Source: Mucilaginibacter myungsuensis
Lineage (GTDB): Bacteria > Bacteroidota > Bacteroidia > Sphingobacteriales > Sphingobacteriaceae
Direction: 5' to 3'
DNA: 64,000 nt
Assembly (NCBI RefSeq): GCF_015222005.1
Contig: NZ_JADFFL010000004.1
Coordinates: forward strand, 372,001 to 436,000
Of the stretch, positions 25,459 through 35,000 are shown piece after piece. How positions within the stretch are numbered: position 1 is the first letter of the stretch; each line of letters opens with the position of its first letter. The notes below the pieces were generated by a model. It was not told where the DNA came from, did no database searches, and saw only the letters and a program-made list of their open reading frames with translations. Position numbers and translations under genes: made by a program.

Positions 25459-25710
25459 ATGAAAAACATCAATTTTGAAGATATAAGAGATGCTTACCAG
25501 TTAGTGCAAGGCGCTAAACTTAAAAGCAAGGCCGACGACGAGATATACGAACTTGGCGAGTACGATGCCAACAAACGCGGTTACGTGGTTTTCCCTTTCG
25601 AGGATGGAATACTGTACACCGATTTCAGCATGATCATGGCCGAAAAGGAAATGATGATGAATTATATGATCGAGCCGGTGAAGAGCAGTCCATTCCAAAA
25701 AGCGGCTTAA
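25459..25710 (+). CDS. Small conserved-looking hypothetical protein
   Basis: This 83-residue soluble, acidic protein (MKNINFEDIRDAYQLVQGAK...) has no signal peptide, membrane segment or recognised motif. A central GYVVFPFEDGILYTDF stretch suggests a small beta-containing domain. The coding pattern and start look real, and a HAD phosphatase gene follows 60 bases later. The 270 bases upstream (25188-25458) hold nothing I can name beyond the weak hairpin. Confidence 0.6.
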   Translation: MKNINFEDIRDAYQLVQGAKLKSKADDEIYELGEYDANKRGYVVFPFEDGILYTDFSMIMAEKEMMMNYMIEPVKSSPFQKAA

Positions 25711-25770
25711 TATTTTGCCTTGACCGTCGGGAGTATCGGTGCAAATGTTAGTTTTGGGTTTTCCGAACCT

Positions 25771-26412
25771 ATGAAACTAAAAGCCATCATCTTTGATCTT
25801 GACGGTACCATTGCCGATACCCTGCCGCTTTGCATAGCGGCTTTCAAAAAAAGTATAGAACCATTGCTTGGCAAAACGCTGAGCGACGATGAGATCATCG
25901 CCACCTTTGGCCCGTCAGAAGAAGGAACGATCCGTGCATTAGTCCCGGATCAGGAGGCTCAAGGTGTTCAGGATTACCTGCGTTATTACGAGGAAATGCA
26001 CAGTACATGCCCGGCGGTATTCCCGGGGATAACCGGGTTGTTAGCGATGCTTGATGCCAAAGGAGTGCAACTGGCCATCGTGACCGGTAAAGGTATCCAT
26101 AGCACCCGCCTGTCTTTAAAGCAGTTCGGTATAGAAAAATATTTCGATGTGTTAGAGACCGGCTCTCCTGAAGGACCGAACAAAGTGAACGGTATCCGTA
26201 ATGTGTTAGAACGCCTTAACATCGAAGCCGCAGACGCGTTATATGTTGGCGATGCACCAAGCGACATAAAATACTGTAAACAGGTTAGCTTACCTATCGC
26301 TTCGGTAGCCTGGGCCGGTACAACCAATGCCGATGAACTTATACCCTTACAACCCGAGCATTTATTTTACACGGTCGAAGAATTTAGGGAATGGTTAGAG
26401 ACGGCTATCTAA
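25771..26412 (+). CDS. HAD family hydrolase, phosphoglycolate-phosphatase-like
   Basis: This 213-residue enzyme belongs to the haloacid dehalogenase superfamily, subfamily I with a helical cap (about 15-80). Motif I is FDLDGTIADT (catalytic D9 and D11), motif II AIVTGK, motif III includes the GPNK lysine and motif IV is YVGDAPSDIKYC. It most resembles phosphoglycolate phosphatases or pyrophosphatases (Gph/PpaX), but substrate cannot be fixed from sequence. ATG at 25771 is chosen over an upstream TTG at 25720. The 3' end overlaps the convergent adhesin gene by eight bases. Confidence 0.88.
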   Translation: MKLKAIIFDLDGTIADTLPLCIAAFKKSIEPLLGKTLSDDEIIATFGPSEEGTIRALVPDQEAQGVQDYLRYYEEMHSTCPAVFPGITGLLAMLDAKGVQLAIVTGKGIHSTRLSLKQFGIEKYFDVLETGSPEGPNKVNGIRNVLERLNIEAADALYVGDAPSDIKYCKQVSLPIASVAWAGTTNADELIPLQPEHLFYTVEEFREWLETAI

Positions 26413-28297
26413 TAATGCTTACCCATCCTGCTTGTAGTGGGCTACCGATATTCAGATCGATCTTGTAATAATAAACCCCGGCAGGTAAGGGCTTACCGCG
26501 AAAAGTGCCATCCCATGGTTTAGTATAGCCTTTTGTTTCAAATACAAGTTCGCCTTGGCGGTTAAATATTTGAGTAATGGCGGTAGCATAAGTGTGTAGC
26601 CCTCCAACATTCCAGCTTTCATTCACCCCGTCGCCGTTAGGTGTAAATGTATTAGGGATGACAACATTTTGATACACCCGAACAAAGACCTGATCCGTGG
26701 CCGTATAATTACACGGGTTACCGGATGAGGTAAAAAGCGTATAAGTAATATCCTGTATCGGGGTAGCTATCGGTCGTAAAGAATCAGCGCTGTTCAAACC
26801 TATAGCGGGCGACCAATAAAACGATCTTGCATCGGTCTTCCCCTCCAAAACCACCGATTGACCTACATGTATGATCTTGTTGGGCCCGGCATCTGCTGTC
26901 ACAGGTGTATCAATGTGTACCGTAACGGTATCATAAGTAAAGCAATCATTCTGCCCGGTAACCTTTACAATAAAGTTTGTTGTCCGGGCCACAGTAGCAA
27001 TAGGGTTAGCGATGTTGGGATCCGACAGGTTGGCTTCCGGGATCCATTTATAGCTGATACCTCCGGTCGCATTCAATTGTGCCGGCGCACCCACGCATAC
27101 CGTTAGGTCGGAGCCGGCATTGGCTTTTATCTTAGGCACGATACTGACCGTGTGCGAGGTTACGGTGACGCAGCCGTTCCTGGTGATCTTTACCGAATAG
27201 GTACCTTCGTGCGCTAAAGTAGATTTATCTACCATCACCACCTGCAAGGGATATTTAGTACCATCAGGGAAGGTCCATTCATAGGTATCGCCGTAGGCGC
27301 ACTCAAAAACCATTCTTTCTCCTTCACAAAATATATTTCCCCCGGTTATAGTGGCAGATGGCAGTCTGTTGACGATAACTGTTAATTCGTTAGAATTAAC
27401 CCTGCAATTAGGTGATCCCATATTTCTACGTTCAGATGTTACCAATCTGTATTTGTAAGTACCGGGCACTGCGGCTGTGATATTGATCGTGTAATTTAAA
27501 GTAGTAGCGCCGGGGATATCTGTCCAGGACATTCCCCTGTTCTCCTGCCATTGATATACAGGGTCGCCGTAACCTTCTCCCGCTGTAGCAAACACTTTGT
27601 ACTCCGCATTATCACCTTCACAAATATTTTGCACCGGTGAGGTAAAAGAAGCAAATGAGGTGGCTATAGTTGGCCCGCAGGCGCGAAATGTGATATCATC
27701 TAAAACCAGATCATTCCCGCCACCACCCGGCGCCCGGTTGACCATAATGAGCGTAACATCACTGGATACATCCGGAGTTTTAAAATTAAGCCCGTATTGT
27801 ACCCATTTATCTTCTCCATTAGGTATGCCGTACGTCCGGTAAAGTATATCTCCCTGAGTTGTCCTGATGATAAATTCGATATCCGGCTGATTACCGTTCC
27901 TTCCACGTAATAGGTTTTTGACCCATGCAGCAAACTCATAAACGGTACCAGGACACAATCCATTTATCTTTTGCCGATAAAACTCCCCCGGTTGGTTAGA
28001 TGCATTCACCACCATCATATAACCACCCGGATCACCGGTATGGTCAGTAGTCAGCCACCAGCCTGCGTTATGGTCACCCTCTGTAGTATTCTTAATACTG
28101 TACTCTCCATCCTCGGTACCCTCGTTGTTAGTGTAGGTGTAATTAGTAATATCCGAAAACCGATCCGGGCTCCGTTTAGACGGGCCTGCACCAAAATCAA
28201 CCTTCACTATTGGATCGCCTAAACTACCTGTACACACCTGCGCATAACTGCCGATGCAGCAAAACACAAATAACAAACAGGCGAGAGCGGCTTTCAT
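26405..28297 (-). CDS. Secreted protein with gliding-motility (type B) C-terminal sorting domain
   Basis: This 630-residue protein has a signal peptide (MKAALACLLFVFCCIGSYAQ), an N-terminal carbohydrate-binding-like domain (about 25-205, ending VLDDITFRACGP), several Ig/PKD-like modules with cysteine pairs (about 215-540) and a C-terminal gliding-motility-associated domain: PNTFTPNGDGVNESWNV, IFNRQGELVFE, KPWDGTFRGKPLPAGVYYYKI. That last domain is the type B signal for the type IX secretion system, so the protein should reach the cell surface or medium. No catalytic site is seen; an adhesin or matrix role is likely. Confidence 0.88.
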   Translation of the reverse strand: MKAALACLLFVFCCIGSYAQVCTGSLGDPIVKVDFGAGPSKRSPDRFSDITNYTYTNNEGTEDGEYSIKNTTEGDHNAGWWLTTDHTGDPGGYMMVVNASNQPGEFYRQKINGLCPGTVYEFAAWVKNLLRGRNGNQPDIEFIIRTTQGDILYRTYGIPNGEDKWVQYGLNFKTPDVSSDVTLIMVNRAPGGGGNDLVLDDITFRACGPTIATSFASFTSPVQNICEGDNAEYKVFATAGEGYGDPVYQWQENRGMSWTDIPGATTLNYTINITAAVPGTYKYRLVTSERRNMGSPNCRVNSNELTVIVNRLPSATITGGNIFCEGERMVFECAYGDTYEWTFPDGTKYPLQVVMVDKSTLAHEGTYSVKITRNGCVTVTSHTVSIVPKIKANAGSDLTVCVGAPAQLNATGGISYKWIPEANLSDPNIANPIATVARTTNFIVKVTGQNDCFTYDTVTVHIDTPVTADAGPNKIIHVGQSVVLEGKTDARSFYWSPAIGLNSADSLRPIATPIQDITYTLFTSSGNPCNYTATDQVFVRVYQNVVIPNTFTPNGDGVNESWNVGGLHTYATAITQIFNRQGELVFETKGYTKPWDGTFRGKPLPAGVYYYKIDLNIGSPLQAGWVSIIR

Positions 28298-28507
28298 AAA
28301 ATTAAAAAGGATCTACAAGAAATAGCAACCTGATCATAGTAAGGGTCGCCGGCATAATTGGTAGACCAAATATATCTATTTAAGCGATAAACGACTGAAA
28401 TTTAGCTTAGAATATCGCATCTATCGATAATATATAGGCATCGGTGCATTTGTTATATACTTGATGATATCGCTAAGCCATCATTTTAACGCTGATCTAA
28501 TTTTGCT

Positions 28508-28924
28508 ATGACAAAAGAGCTTTGGATAAATCTACCCGTAAAAGGCCTGAACGAGGCTATCGACTTTTTCACGACGATAGGATTTGCATTCAACAAAAAT
28601 AGCCCCGGCGTTAGCCCGTTGACAGCGCCCATACAGGTGGGCAGCAAGGCCATAACGGTAATGCTATTTCAGGAAGAGGCTTTTAAAGCGACCTGTCGTA
28701 ACGAAATCTCAGATACAGCAACAGGGACAGAGGTACTATTTTCGTTCAACCTGGCGTCGCAAGCCGAGGTTGACGAGTTAGCTGCCAAGATCACCAATGC
28801 TGGCGGCAACCTGTTCGCTCCTCCGGCCGAATTTCAGGGGTGGATGTATGGTTGCGCGTTCGCCGACCTTGACGGGCACCGCTGGAACGCGCTTTATATG
28901 GATATGAGTAAAATTAAAGCCTAA
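28508..28924 (+). CDS. VOC family (glyoxalase-like) protein
   Basis: The 138-residue protein has the paired beta-alpha-beta-beta-beta modules of vicinal-oxygen-chelate proteins: LWINLPVKGLNEAIDFFTTIGF at the start and GWMYGCAFADLDGHRWNALYMD at the end. Members include metal-dependent lyases, dioxygenases and resistance proteins; this short extradiol-like form is often annotated as lactoylglutathione lyase without proof. Its stop overlaps the convergent AraC stop by three to four bases. Confidence 0.82.
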   Translation: MTKELWINLPVKGLNEAIDFFTTIGFAFNKNSPGVSPLTAPIQVGSKAITVMLFQEEAFKATCRNEISDTATGTEVLFSFNLASQAEVDELAAKITNAGGNLFAPPAEFQGWMYGCAFADLDGHRWNALYMDMSKIKA

Positions 28925-29754
28925 GATAGCTCCCAAAAACTACGGTACCGGAAAGGTGTAACACCATAACGGCTGCGGAACAAGCGGATGAACGAGCTGG
29001 CACACTCAAAGCCTACCATATTTACGATCTGGTTTACCGGCAAAGCCGTCGATCTTAGTAATTGCTTTGCCCGTTGTAACCTCACCTGCACTAAATATTG
29101 GTGTGGCGATTGCCCAAAGGCTTGTTTAAAAGTACGCAACAAATGATTGACCGACAGACAAGCATGCGCGGCCACATCATTAAGGCTGATGTTTTGGCTG
29201 TAATTGCTCACCACGTATTCCTTAGCCAGGTTTAAGCGGCGCAATATCTCCACTTTAGTATCACGGTTGGCAAATTGCAACTGATCCAACTTGCCAGATA
29301 TCTCTTCGGTGTAGATCAGATCATAATTTTCCAGGCATTGCTTTAACGACTCGTTGATCAGCGCTTCGTTCTGCTGGCCCTCGTCCATATAGCTTTTTAA
29401 TTGCTGAACATGCCGGCGCAGATCGTTCTTAAGCGGATACAAGGTTTCGTTAAGCGGCTGATCATAAGGCTGCCCACTTTTACGAAAATTGTGAAGGAAC
29501 GACTGATCAAAGGCGATCGCGAAACTATCTACCGGTGCACCGGGATCCATCTTAGTAGTATACTTGGTGCCGTTATTCAAGATCAGGAACTGATCGGGAT
29601 GAAGCGTCAGCTCGCGTTTACCGATGCTGTAACGGGCATCGCCGCCGAACACAAAATGCAGGGTCAGGCCATCGTTCAGTTTATTAGGCTGCGCCGGGCT
29701 GTCGGTATTATAACTGATGGTATTTTGGTCGCTGGTGATGGTATCGTATCGCAT
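28921..29754 (-). CDS. AraC family transcriptional regulator
   Basis: This 277-residue regulator has an N-terminal cupin-like sensing domain (LTLHFVFGGDARYSIGKRELTLHPDQFLILNN, about 30-60) and a C-terminal AraC DNA-binding region (ISLNDVAAHACLSVNHLLRTFKQAFGQSPHQYL and PVNQIVNMVGFECASSFIRLFRSRYGVTPFRYR). ATG at 29754 is preferred over a TTG at 29784. Its target is unknown; the convergent VOC gene is the nearest candidate. Confidence 0.9.
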   Translation of the reverse strand: MRYDTITSDQNTISYNTDSPAQPNKLNDGLTLHFVFGGDARYSIGKRELTLHPDQFLILNNGTKYTTKMDPGAPVDSFAIAFDQSFLHNFRKSGQPYDQPLNETLYPLKNDLRRHVQQLKSYMDEGQQNEALINESLKQCLENYDLIYTEEISGKLDQLQFANRDTKVEILRRLNLAKEYVVSNYSQNISLNDVAAHACLSVNHLLRTFKQAFGQSPHQYLVQVRLQRAKQLLRSTALPVNQIVNMVGFECASSFIRLFRSRYGVTPFRYRSFWELS

Positions 29755-29859
29755 AAAACAATGAGGTTGATCGCTATACCTCAAATTTACTTAATGCAAT
29801 AGGGTGATAGTATCACCCTGATAGGGGGATTTTTAGGGTGATGTTTACTAAGCGGAGAA

Positions 29860-29958
29860 TTTTAACCACAAAAAGCACGAAGGGCACAAAGATTCTGTGA
29901 TCGGCAAACATAGCTTTGTGATCTTCGTGGTTCTCCCTTTGTGCGCTTTGTGGTAAAA
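29860..29958. repeat. Palindromic repeat of the ttaaccacaaag..cacaaag type
   Basis: Arms at about 29861-29893 and 29921-29957 form an imperfect long inverted repeat (ttaaccacaaa..gcac..aagggcacaaag against its complement). A related element occurs at 44621-44690, so this is a dispersed family. It lies between the AraC gene and the response-regulator stop. Confidence 0.65.
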
Positions 29959-29973
29959 TGTCTTTGTAAAAAA

Positions 29974-30600
29974 CTATATCAATCTATTATCCTTCGCCGT
30001 CCGTATCGCGTCGGCCCGCGAATTGACGTTAAGTTTCAGGTAGATATTTTTGATGTGCGTGCGGACAGTTTCAGGGTCGATAAAAAGTTGCTTGGCCACC
30101 TGACTGCGGCTTTTGCCCTCGGCAACCAATTCCAAGATCTGGGTCTCGCGTTTGGATAGTGGCGAGTCCTGGTTCTTCATAAAGGATGATATCACCATGC
30201 GGGCAATATTGATGCTCATGGGGCCGCCGCCTTCTTTTACTTCTTTGATCGATTCGATGATACGGGTGGCCGGTGTGGCTTTGGTCAGGTAACCACTGGC
30301 CCCGTTGGCTAAAGCATCAAATATCTGCTTTTGCGATTCGTACACGGTCAGGATCAGCACATGGCAATCGGGCAATACCTTTTTGATCTTAGGCAGGGCC
30401 TCGATACCGCTGGTGCCGGGTAGCTGGATATCCAGCAGAATCACCTCGGGGCGGTCGGCAGCGAGGCTGTTAGCGGCCTCGTCGTAGCTGGCATAGGTAT
30501 TTACCACGTAATAGCCTTCGGCGGCTCCAACCAGGTAGGCGTAGCCGTAACGGATGGTCTCATCGTCCTCAATAATTACTATCCTTATATCGCGTTCCAT
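29974..30600 (-). CDS. NarL/LuxR family response regulator
   Basis: The 208-residue protein has a receiver domain (acidic IIEDDETIRYG, phospho-acceptor in EVILLDIQLPGTSG, lysine in YLTKATP) and a C-terminal LuxR helix-turn-helix (LSKRETQILELVAEGKSRSQVAKQLFIDPETVRTHIKNIYLKLNV). It starts six bases after the stop of the propeller histidine kinase on the same strand, so the pair is a two-component system. Confidence 0.93.
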   Translation of the reverse strand: MERDIRIVIIEDDETIRYGYAYLVGAAEGYYVVNTYASYDEAANSLAADRPEVILLDIQLPGTSGIEALPKIKKVLPDCHVLILTVYESQKQIFDALANGASGYLTKATPATRIIESIKEVKEGGGPMSINIARMVISSFMKNQDSPLSKRETQILELVAEGKSRSQVAKQLFIDPETVRTHIKNIYLKLNVNSRADAIRTAKDNRLI

Positions 30601-30606
30601 AATTTA

Positions 30607-33597
30607 TCAGGCTTTGATCTTTGGGTTGATATTAAATGTTAAAGCGATAGCCGTACCCTCACCCGGTGCCGATGCTACCGTGATGTCGCCCCCTATACGT
30701 TTGGCCCGGGTGCGGATGTTCACACAGCCGTGTCCCTTGCTTGGTTTATTTGTATCGAAACCTACACCATCGTCACTGATCTGCAGGGTGACCAAGTTTG
30801 GTTCGTAACGTATCAGTTCGATCACGACATGCTTAGGATGAGCGTGTTTGAGGGCGTTGTTCAGCAATTCTTTAAATATCATGGTGATGTTACGGCTGTA
30901 CTCCATGGGCAGTTTTACGGTCGCCATCTCCATGATGATACCATCAAAACTAAGATCGATCGGTGTATCGGCAAATATCTCTATACCGGTCTCGCGGATA
31001 TGGTTCAGCACCTCGTACAGGTTATCACTTTTAGGATCCATAGCCCAAAGGATATCGCGCGTGCCATTATACAACGATGCCGCGTTCTGCTTGATCTGCC
31101 AGACCAACTTCCGTGGCTCTGTTTTGTCAGCACCTAATTGCGCATCAAGTATATCGGAAAGCACAGTGATCCGTGTCAGCTTATTACCCAGATCATCATG
31201 AAAATCCTCGGCAGTTTGCTGGCGTATCTTGGCTTTTTCTTCCTCACGCATCAGCTCTATGGCCTGCTCGCGTTTCCGTTTACCGCGCTGGATAAAGGAT
31301 TGCAAACTTACACCAATTAAGATCAATGCCAGTACCGACCCTAACCTGAACCAGGTGGTTTGATAGAACGGCGGCGCTATCTCAAAACTAAAGCGGGCGA
31401 TGTTTTTAGACACTTGCTTACCTACCATCGCCTTCACCTCGAAGGTGTATTTACCGGGCGGCAACGACGGATAGTCGACCGCGTTGCTCTTTACCGGCGC
31501 GCCAAAGTCCTTATTCAAACCCACCAGCCGATATTGGTAAGTTACCTCGGCAGGACTTTTTAAATAGACACCCAAAAAGGAGATGGTCATCCGGTCCTGA
31601 CTTGGCGATAATTTTAACACCTTATCGTCAGCGATGAAGGTAACCGGCTCGTCTTTATCCCCATCGAACACTTTAATATCACCGATCATCACATACGGAG
31701 CTGAAATATCTTGTTTAGGCCGATCGGTGCTGAAAACCGTTAGACCCTTAGTTGTCCCCACTAACATTTGATGGTTGTGATAAAGGATCCCATTCTGATT
31801 CGATTCGATAATTCGCCCTTTCAACTCCCCGCCCGGCAATATCGCGAAAGCGAAAGATCGCGGATCTATACTGAACCGGCTTACGCCTCTACCCGTTCCT
31901 GCCCAAAGTGTACCATGCTCGTCTTCAGCCAGGCTGTAAATGCTGTTGGCAGGCAGGCCGTCTTTGGTGGTATAGTTCTTTACCCTTCCCGTCCGCATAT
32001 TCCAAGCAAATACACCCGAATCGTCCGAGCCGATCAGCACCAGGCCTTTATAGCGGATCATGCTGTAGATCGATGTACTATCGAGCGCATTCAATTTAAA
32101 GCCCGGTACCTCTTTCTTATTTACGATCAGCTTCAAGCCATCGTGGCTGCCTGCCAATACCGAGTCGCCGCCTAAAGCCAACAATGAAGACGTGAATGCC
32201 CGGACACCCGAAAATTGCATCGCATCCCCTTTATCAAAATAATAAACCCCGGCCGACGTACCCGCCCAAACAGTGCCGTCGGCACCCCGCGCGAAGGTCA
32301 AGCCCGACATCCCATACGTTCCCTTAACCTGATCGAACTTTTTACCATCATATCGAAATATCCCGTCGCGATTAGTGCCTACCCACATCAGGCCGGCATC
32401 ATCTTTCAGCAGGCTCAACGTACGGGGCGAATGACCCGGCTTACGTTCATCCCAAATAGGGCTAATAGTACGTCCGTCAAATTTACCAACGCCGTCACCA
32501 TCGATCGCCAGTAGCAACTGGTTATTGCGGTCGCGGGCTATACCCATCACGATCGGACTCATCTCGGTATTGCCATACCGGTTATAAAGCACGTAATGGT
32601 CGCCATTGTAACGATACAATCCGTCGCCCTGCGTACCCAGCCAAATATTGCCGTCCCGGTCTTCATAAATATCTGATACCTCGGCATCGCTGAAACCGTT
32701 CTGCGCGTTAAAAGCCGTCAGTTTATTTTGTGGCGACAAACGGTAAGCGCCGCTCCCGGTGCCTATCCAAAGGTTATCTGCGGCATCTTTTGTCATGCTC
32801 ACAAACGACGTTTTGATAACCTTAAGCGCATCGTAAGCGTAGGGTTGCATAGTTTTCCCGTCCGTAATATAAATACCACTGAAACCTTGTATCCATAGCT
32901 GCCTGGGCCGGCGTTTATCAAACAGCAGCTTCATCATGTAAAGCTTCCCAAACTCGCTGGGAAATGTGAAATAATGCTTCCAGGCCTTCCCTTCTAAATA
33001 GTAAAGCGCCTTGTTATTCACCGCGGCGAACACGCGCCCTTTGGGATCCACAGCCACCGTGGTAACCGTATCCATACCTCCCGTAATGTTCGCCAACTGC
33101 ATCTTACCGCCTGATACCTTGAACAGGTGACCGTCGGTAATGCCCCAGATGTTGCCGTCCTTATCTTCGGTAATACGGTTGATCCAGCCACGACCGGGTC
33201 CTGCAGGGTAATTAAGGTTGATCAGTTTGCCGTTTTCGTAACAAGCCAAACCTTTGTTAGCGCCTATCCATGTGCGGCCTTTGCTATCGCAAAAAACGGC
33301 GTAAGCAAAATTGTTCTTCAGGCCGTTGGCTTTGGTGAGGGCAAAGTGCTCGACACCATCAAAACGGCTTACGCCACCCAGGGTGGCTATCCACAGACGG
33401 TGGGTATTATCCTGTGATATTTTGTTGACCTGAGATTGTATCAACCCGTCGGCGATATCGTAATGCGTAAACATGTACCGCTGTGCCCGGGTCGACAAAA
33501 CACAGCACATCAAAGCCAGCAACAAAGTCGCTTTAATGCTGATAATATTTAACTTAATGGAGCGGTACACAATGGACAGAGTGGTGATTTTTACCAA
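30607..33597 (-). CDS. Beta-propeller sensor histidine kinase
   Basis: This 996-residue membrane kinase has a signal/anchor segment (ATLLLALMCCVLSTRAQ), about a dozen periplasmic two-component-regulator propeller repeats (patterns such as LWIATLGGVSRFDG, NIWLGTQGDGLYRYNG, TLWAGTGRGVSRF), a Y_Y_Y domain (VTYQYRLVGLNKDFG..YPSLPPGKYTFEVKA, about 670-720), one membrane helix (about 740-760) and a HisKA_3/HATPase core with H800 in EDFHDDLGNKL. This is the sensor layout of polysaccharide-sensing systems in Bacteroidota but with a separate regulator. The first codon is TTG at 33597; GTG at 33570 is an equally possible start. No sugar-utilisation genes flank it. Confidence 0.9.
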   Translation of the reverse strand: MVKITTLSIVYRSIKLNIISIKATLLLALMCCVLSTRAQRYMFTHYDIADGLIQSQVNKISQDNTHRLWIATLGGVSRFDGVEHFALTKANGLKNNFAYAVFCDSKGRTWIGANKGLACYENGKLINLNYPAGPGRGWINRITEDKDGNIWGITDGHLFKVSGGKMQLANITGGMDTVTTVAVDPKGRVFAAVNNKALYYLEGKAWKHYFTFPSEFGKLYMMKLLFDKRRPRQLWIQGFSGIYITDGKTMQPYAYDALKVIKTSFVSMTKDAADNLWIGTGSGAYRLSPQNKLTAFNAQNGFSDAEVSDIYEDRDGNIWLGTQGDGLYRYNGDHYVLYNRYGNTEMSPIVMGIARDRNNQLLLAIDGDGVGKFDGRTISPIWDERKPGHSPRTLSLLKDDAGLMWVGTNRDGIFRYDGKKFDQVKGTYGMSGLTFARGADGTVWAGTSAGVYYFDKGDAMQFSGVRAFTSSLLALGGDSVLAGSHDGLKLIVNKKEVPGFKLNALDSTSIYSMIRYKGLVLIGSDDSGVFAWNMRTGRVKNYTTKDGLPANSIYSLAEDEHGTLWAGTGRGVSRFSIDPRSFAFAILPGGELKGRIIESNQNGILYHNHQMLVGTTKGLTVFSTDRPKQDISAPYVMIGDIKVFDGDKDEPVTFIADDKVLKLSPSQDRMTISFLGVYLKSPAEVTYQYRLVGLNKDFGAPVKSNAVDYPSLPPGKYTFEVKAMVGKQVSKNIARFSFEIAPPFYQTTWFRLGSVLALILIGVSLQSFIQRGKRKREQAIELMREEEKAKIRQQTAEDFHDDLGNKLTRITVLSDILDAQLGADKTEPRKLVWQIKQNAASLYNGTRDILWAMDPKSDNLYEVLNHIRETGIEIFADTPIDLSFDGIIMEMATVKLPMEYSRNITMIFKELLNNALKHAHPKHVVIELIRYEPNLVTLQISDDGVGFDTNKPSKGHGCVNIRTRAKRIGGDITVASAPGEGTAIALTFNINPKIKA

Positions 33598-33670
33598 GAT
33601 GAAAATAAAGTTTATTATCTTAAAAAAAATCCCCCGTTTAGGGTGATTATAGCATAGACCGATCTTTGTT

Positions 33671-33678
33671 TATATTTG
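33671..33678 (+). promoter_or_regulatory. Candidate -7 box TATATTTG
   Basis: The octamer is an exact TAnnTTTG match 30 bases before the ATG at 33709. It also argues against translation starting at the upstream TTG (33676). No clear -33 element is seen. Confidence 0.35.
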
Positions 33679-33708
33679 GGTAGACTATTGAACAAAACCC
33701 GAAACGAA

Positions 33709-34179
33709 ATGAAAAGACTATTATTAGCCGCTGCCGCTAAATGCCTGTCATTCACTACGCAAGTACAGCAAGACGCATTCAAACCCCTGCACCAGTTAGC
33801 CGGTGGCACCTGGAAAATGAAGACAGCCCGCGGTTACACCTGCGAGCAACGGACAAAGGTAACCGACACCGAACTAAGCAGCAAAGGCTTTAATATACGT
33901 GGCACAGATACGGTGCCTACCGAATCTGTAAAGATCAAGATCAACAATGGCACTATCTGCTACATCCCTATCGTTAAGGGGCAAAACGGTGGCAAGCCGG
34001 TAGAATTTAAACTGACCTCATCGGCCAATAATGTTTATCAGTTCAGCAACCCGGGGCATGACTACCCGCAAGTGATCGCTTACGAGTTGGTGAGCAAAGA
34101 CTCGATAAACGCCTGGATAGAAGGCGACATGAACGGACAAAAACGCCGCATCGATTTCCACTACAAGCGCGAAAAGTAA
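33709..34179 (+). CDS. DUF6265 family secreted protein
   Basis: The 156-residue protein has a short N-terminal hydrophobic segment (MKRLLLAAAAKCLSF) that is probably a signal peptide, although a lysine interrupts it. The mature part, starting HQLAGGTWKM and including NVYQFSNPGHDYPQVIAYEL and SINAWIEGDMNGQKRRIDFHY, matches DUF6265, a calycin-like family of unknown role. The ATG at 33709 is chosen over a TTG at 33676. It is adjacent, stop to stop, to the convergent pirin-like gene. Confidence 0.8.
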   Translation: MKRLLLAAAAKCLSFTTQVQQDAFKPLHQLAGGTWKMKTARGYTCEQRTKVTDTELSSKGFNIRGTDTVPTESVKIKINNGTICYIPIVKGQNGGKPVEFKLTSSANNVYQFSNPGHDYPQVIAYELVSKDSINAWIEGDMNGQKRRIDFHYKREK

Positions 34180-34860
34180 TTAGGCCACCATCCCGATGAC
34201 CAGCACCACGGCATTATTGCTTAGGGCTTCCATGTCGGCTTCGGTAAGGTCCCATAGTGCCAGGCCATCGCGCTGATGCATCAGGCGGCCCTGCAATTCA
34301 AACGCACCAGCTATAACGAATGCGTAAAATAACCCGCCGGTGTTTTTAAGCTGATAAATAGCATCGGCCCGGCCATCGAACATACCGATATGCATGCTGA
34401 ATGGCAAGTCATCATCAATGGTGATCGGCACCAATTGGTTTTGCTTGCCATCCAGATCAAACTCTAATATTTGAGCAGATCGGTCAACAGATCCATCTGC
34501 TTGAAATTCCAGATACAGGAAATTGATCTGTTCGTCGGTGTAAGGGTTGGATAACTTGATATCCCCTCGCGCTTCGATGTATCGTTGGTAAACCTGACCA
34601 ACGTCTATGGCATCGCCATTGATACCAACCTCACCTGTTATCGGCACGATCACCACAAAACTATTTTGCTTCGGTTGATATGTCTGACTGTGCGATGGTG
34701 CAAACAATTCATCGTTCAAAGTTAGTAACTTACCGAATGGCTTGCGCTCGGCCTCCTGATAGTCGCCATAGTTGAGCGTACTCCAGCGGGTAAGTCCGCC
34801 TTGCTCGGTGACGCCCCGCTGATCGGCTAAGTGTATCTGTCCGGGTGATAGTTTTTCCAT
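34180..34860 (-). CDS. Pirin/quercetinase-like bicupin protein
   Basis: This 226-residue protein resembles the short pirin-like proteins of Bacteroidota. The C-terminal half ends in a quercetinase-type cupin (LFYAFVIAGAFELQGRLMHQRDGLALWDLTE). The usual pirin metal-ligand pattern (HPHxxxE..H) is not present in the first cupin, so enzymatic activity is doubtful. A second, canonical pirin gene is at 47963. The 140 bases between this gene and the next upstream one hold nothing I can name. Confidence 0.7.
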   Translation of the reverse strand: MEKLSPGQIHLADQRGVTEQGGLTRWSTLNYGDYQEAERKPFGKLLTLNDELFAPSHSQTYQPKQNSFVVIVPITGEVGINGDAIDVGQVYQRYIEARGDIKLSNPYTDEQINFLYLEFQADGSVDRSAQILEFDLDGKQNQLVPITIDDDLPFSMHIGMFDGRADAIYQLKNTGGLFYAFVIAGAFELQGRLMHQRDGLALWDLTEADMEALSNNAVVLVIGMVA

Positions 34861-35000
34861 GATGGGTGGGTTATCGTTTATTTACCACTTATGAAGGTTA
34901 GTGATATAGCAGTACCCGTGGTGTTCCCCTAAATTAGGGGAAAGCAGAGCCAGTGCAAGTTGCAGATCCATTAAAAAGGGGTACTCGCCGGAGGTCCTTT

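Noticed and set aside
28498..28505. TAATTTTG before the VOC gene as a promoter
   Set aside because: It fits TAnnTTTG but lies two bases before the ATG, which would place the transcript start inside the gene.
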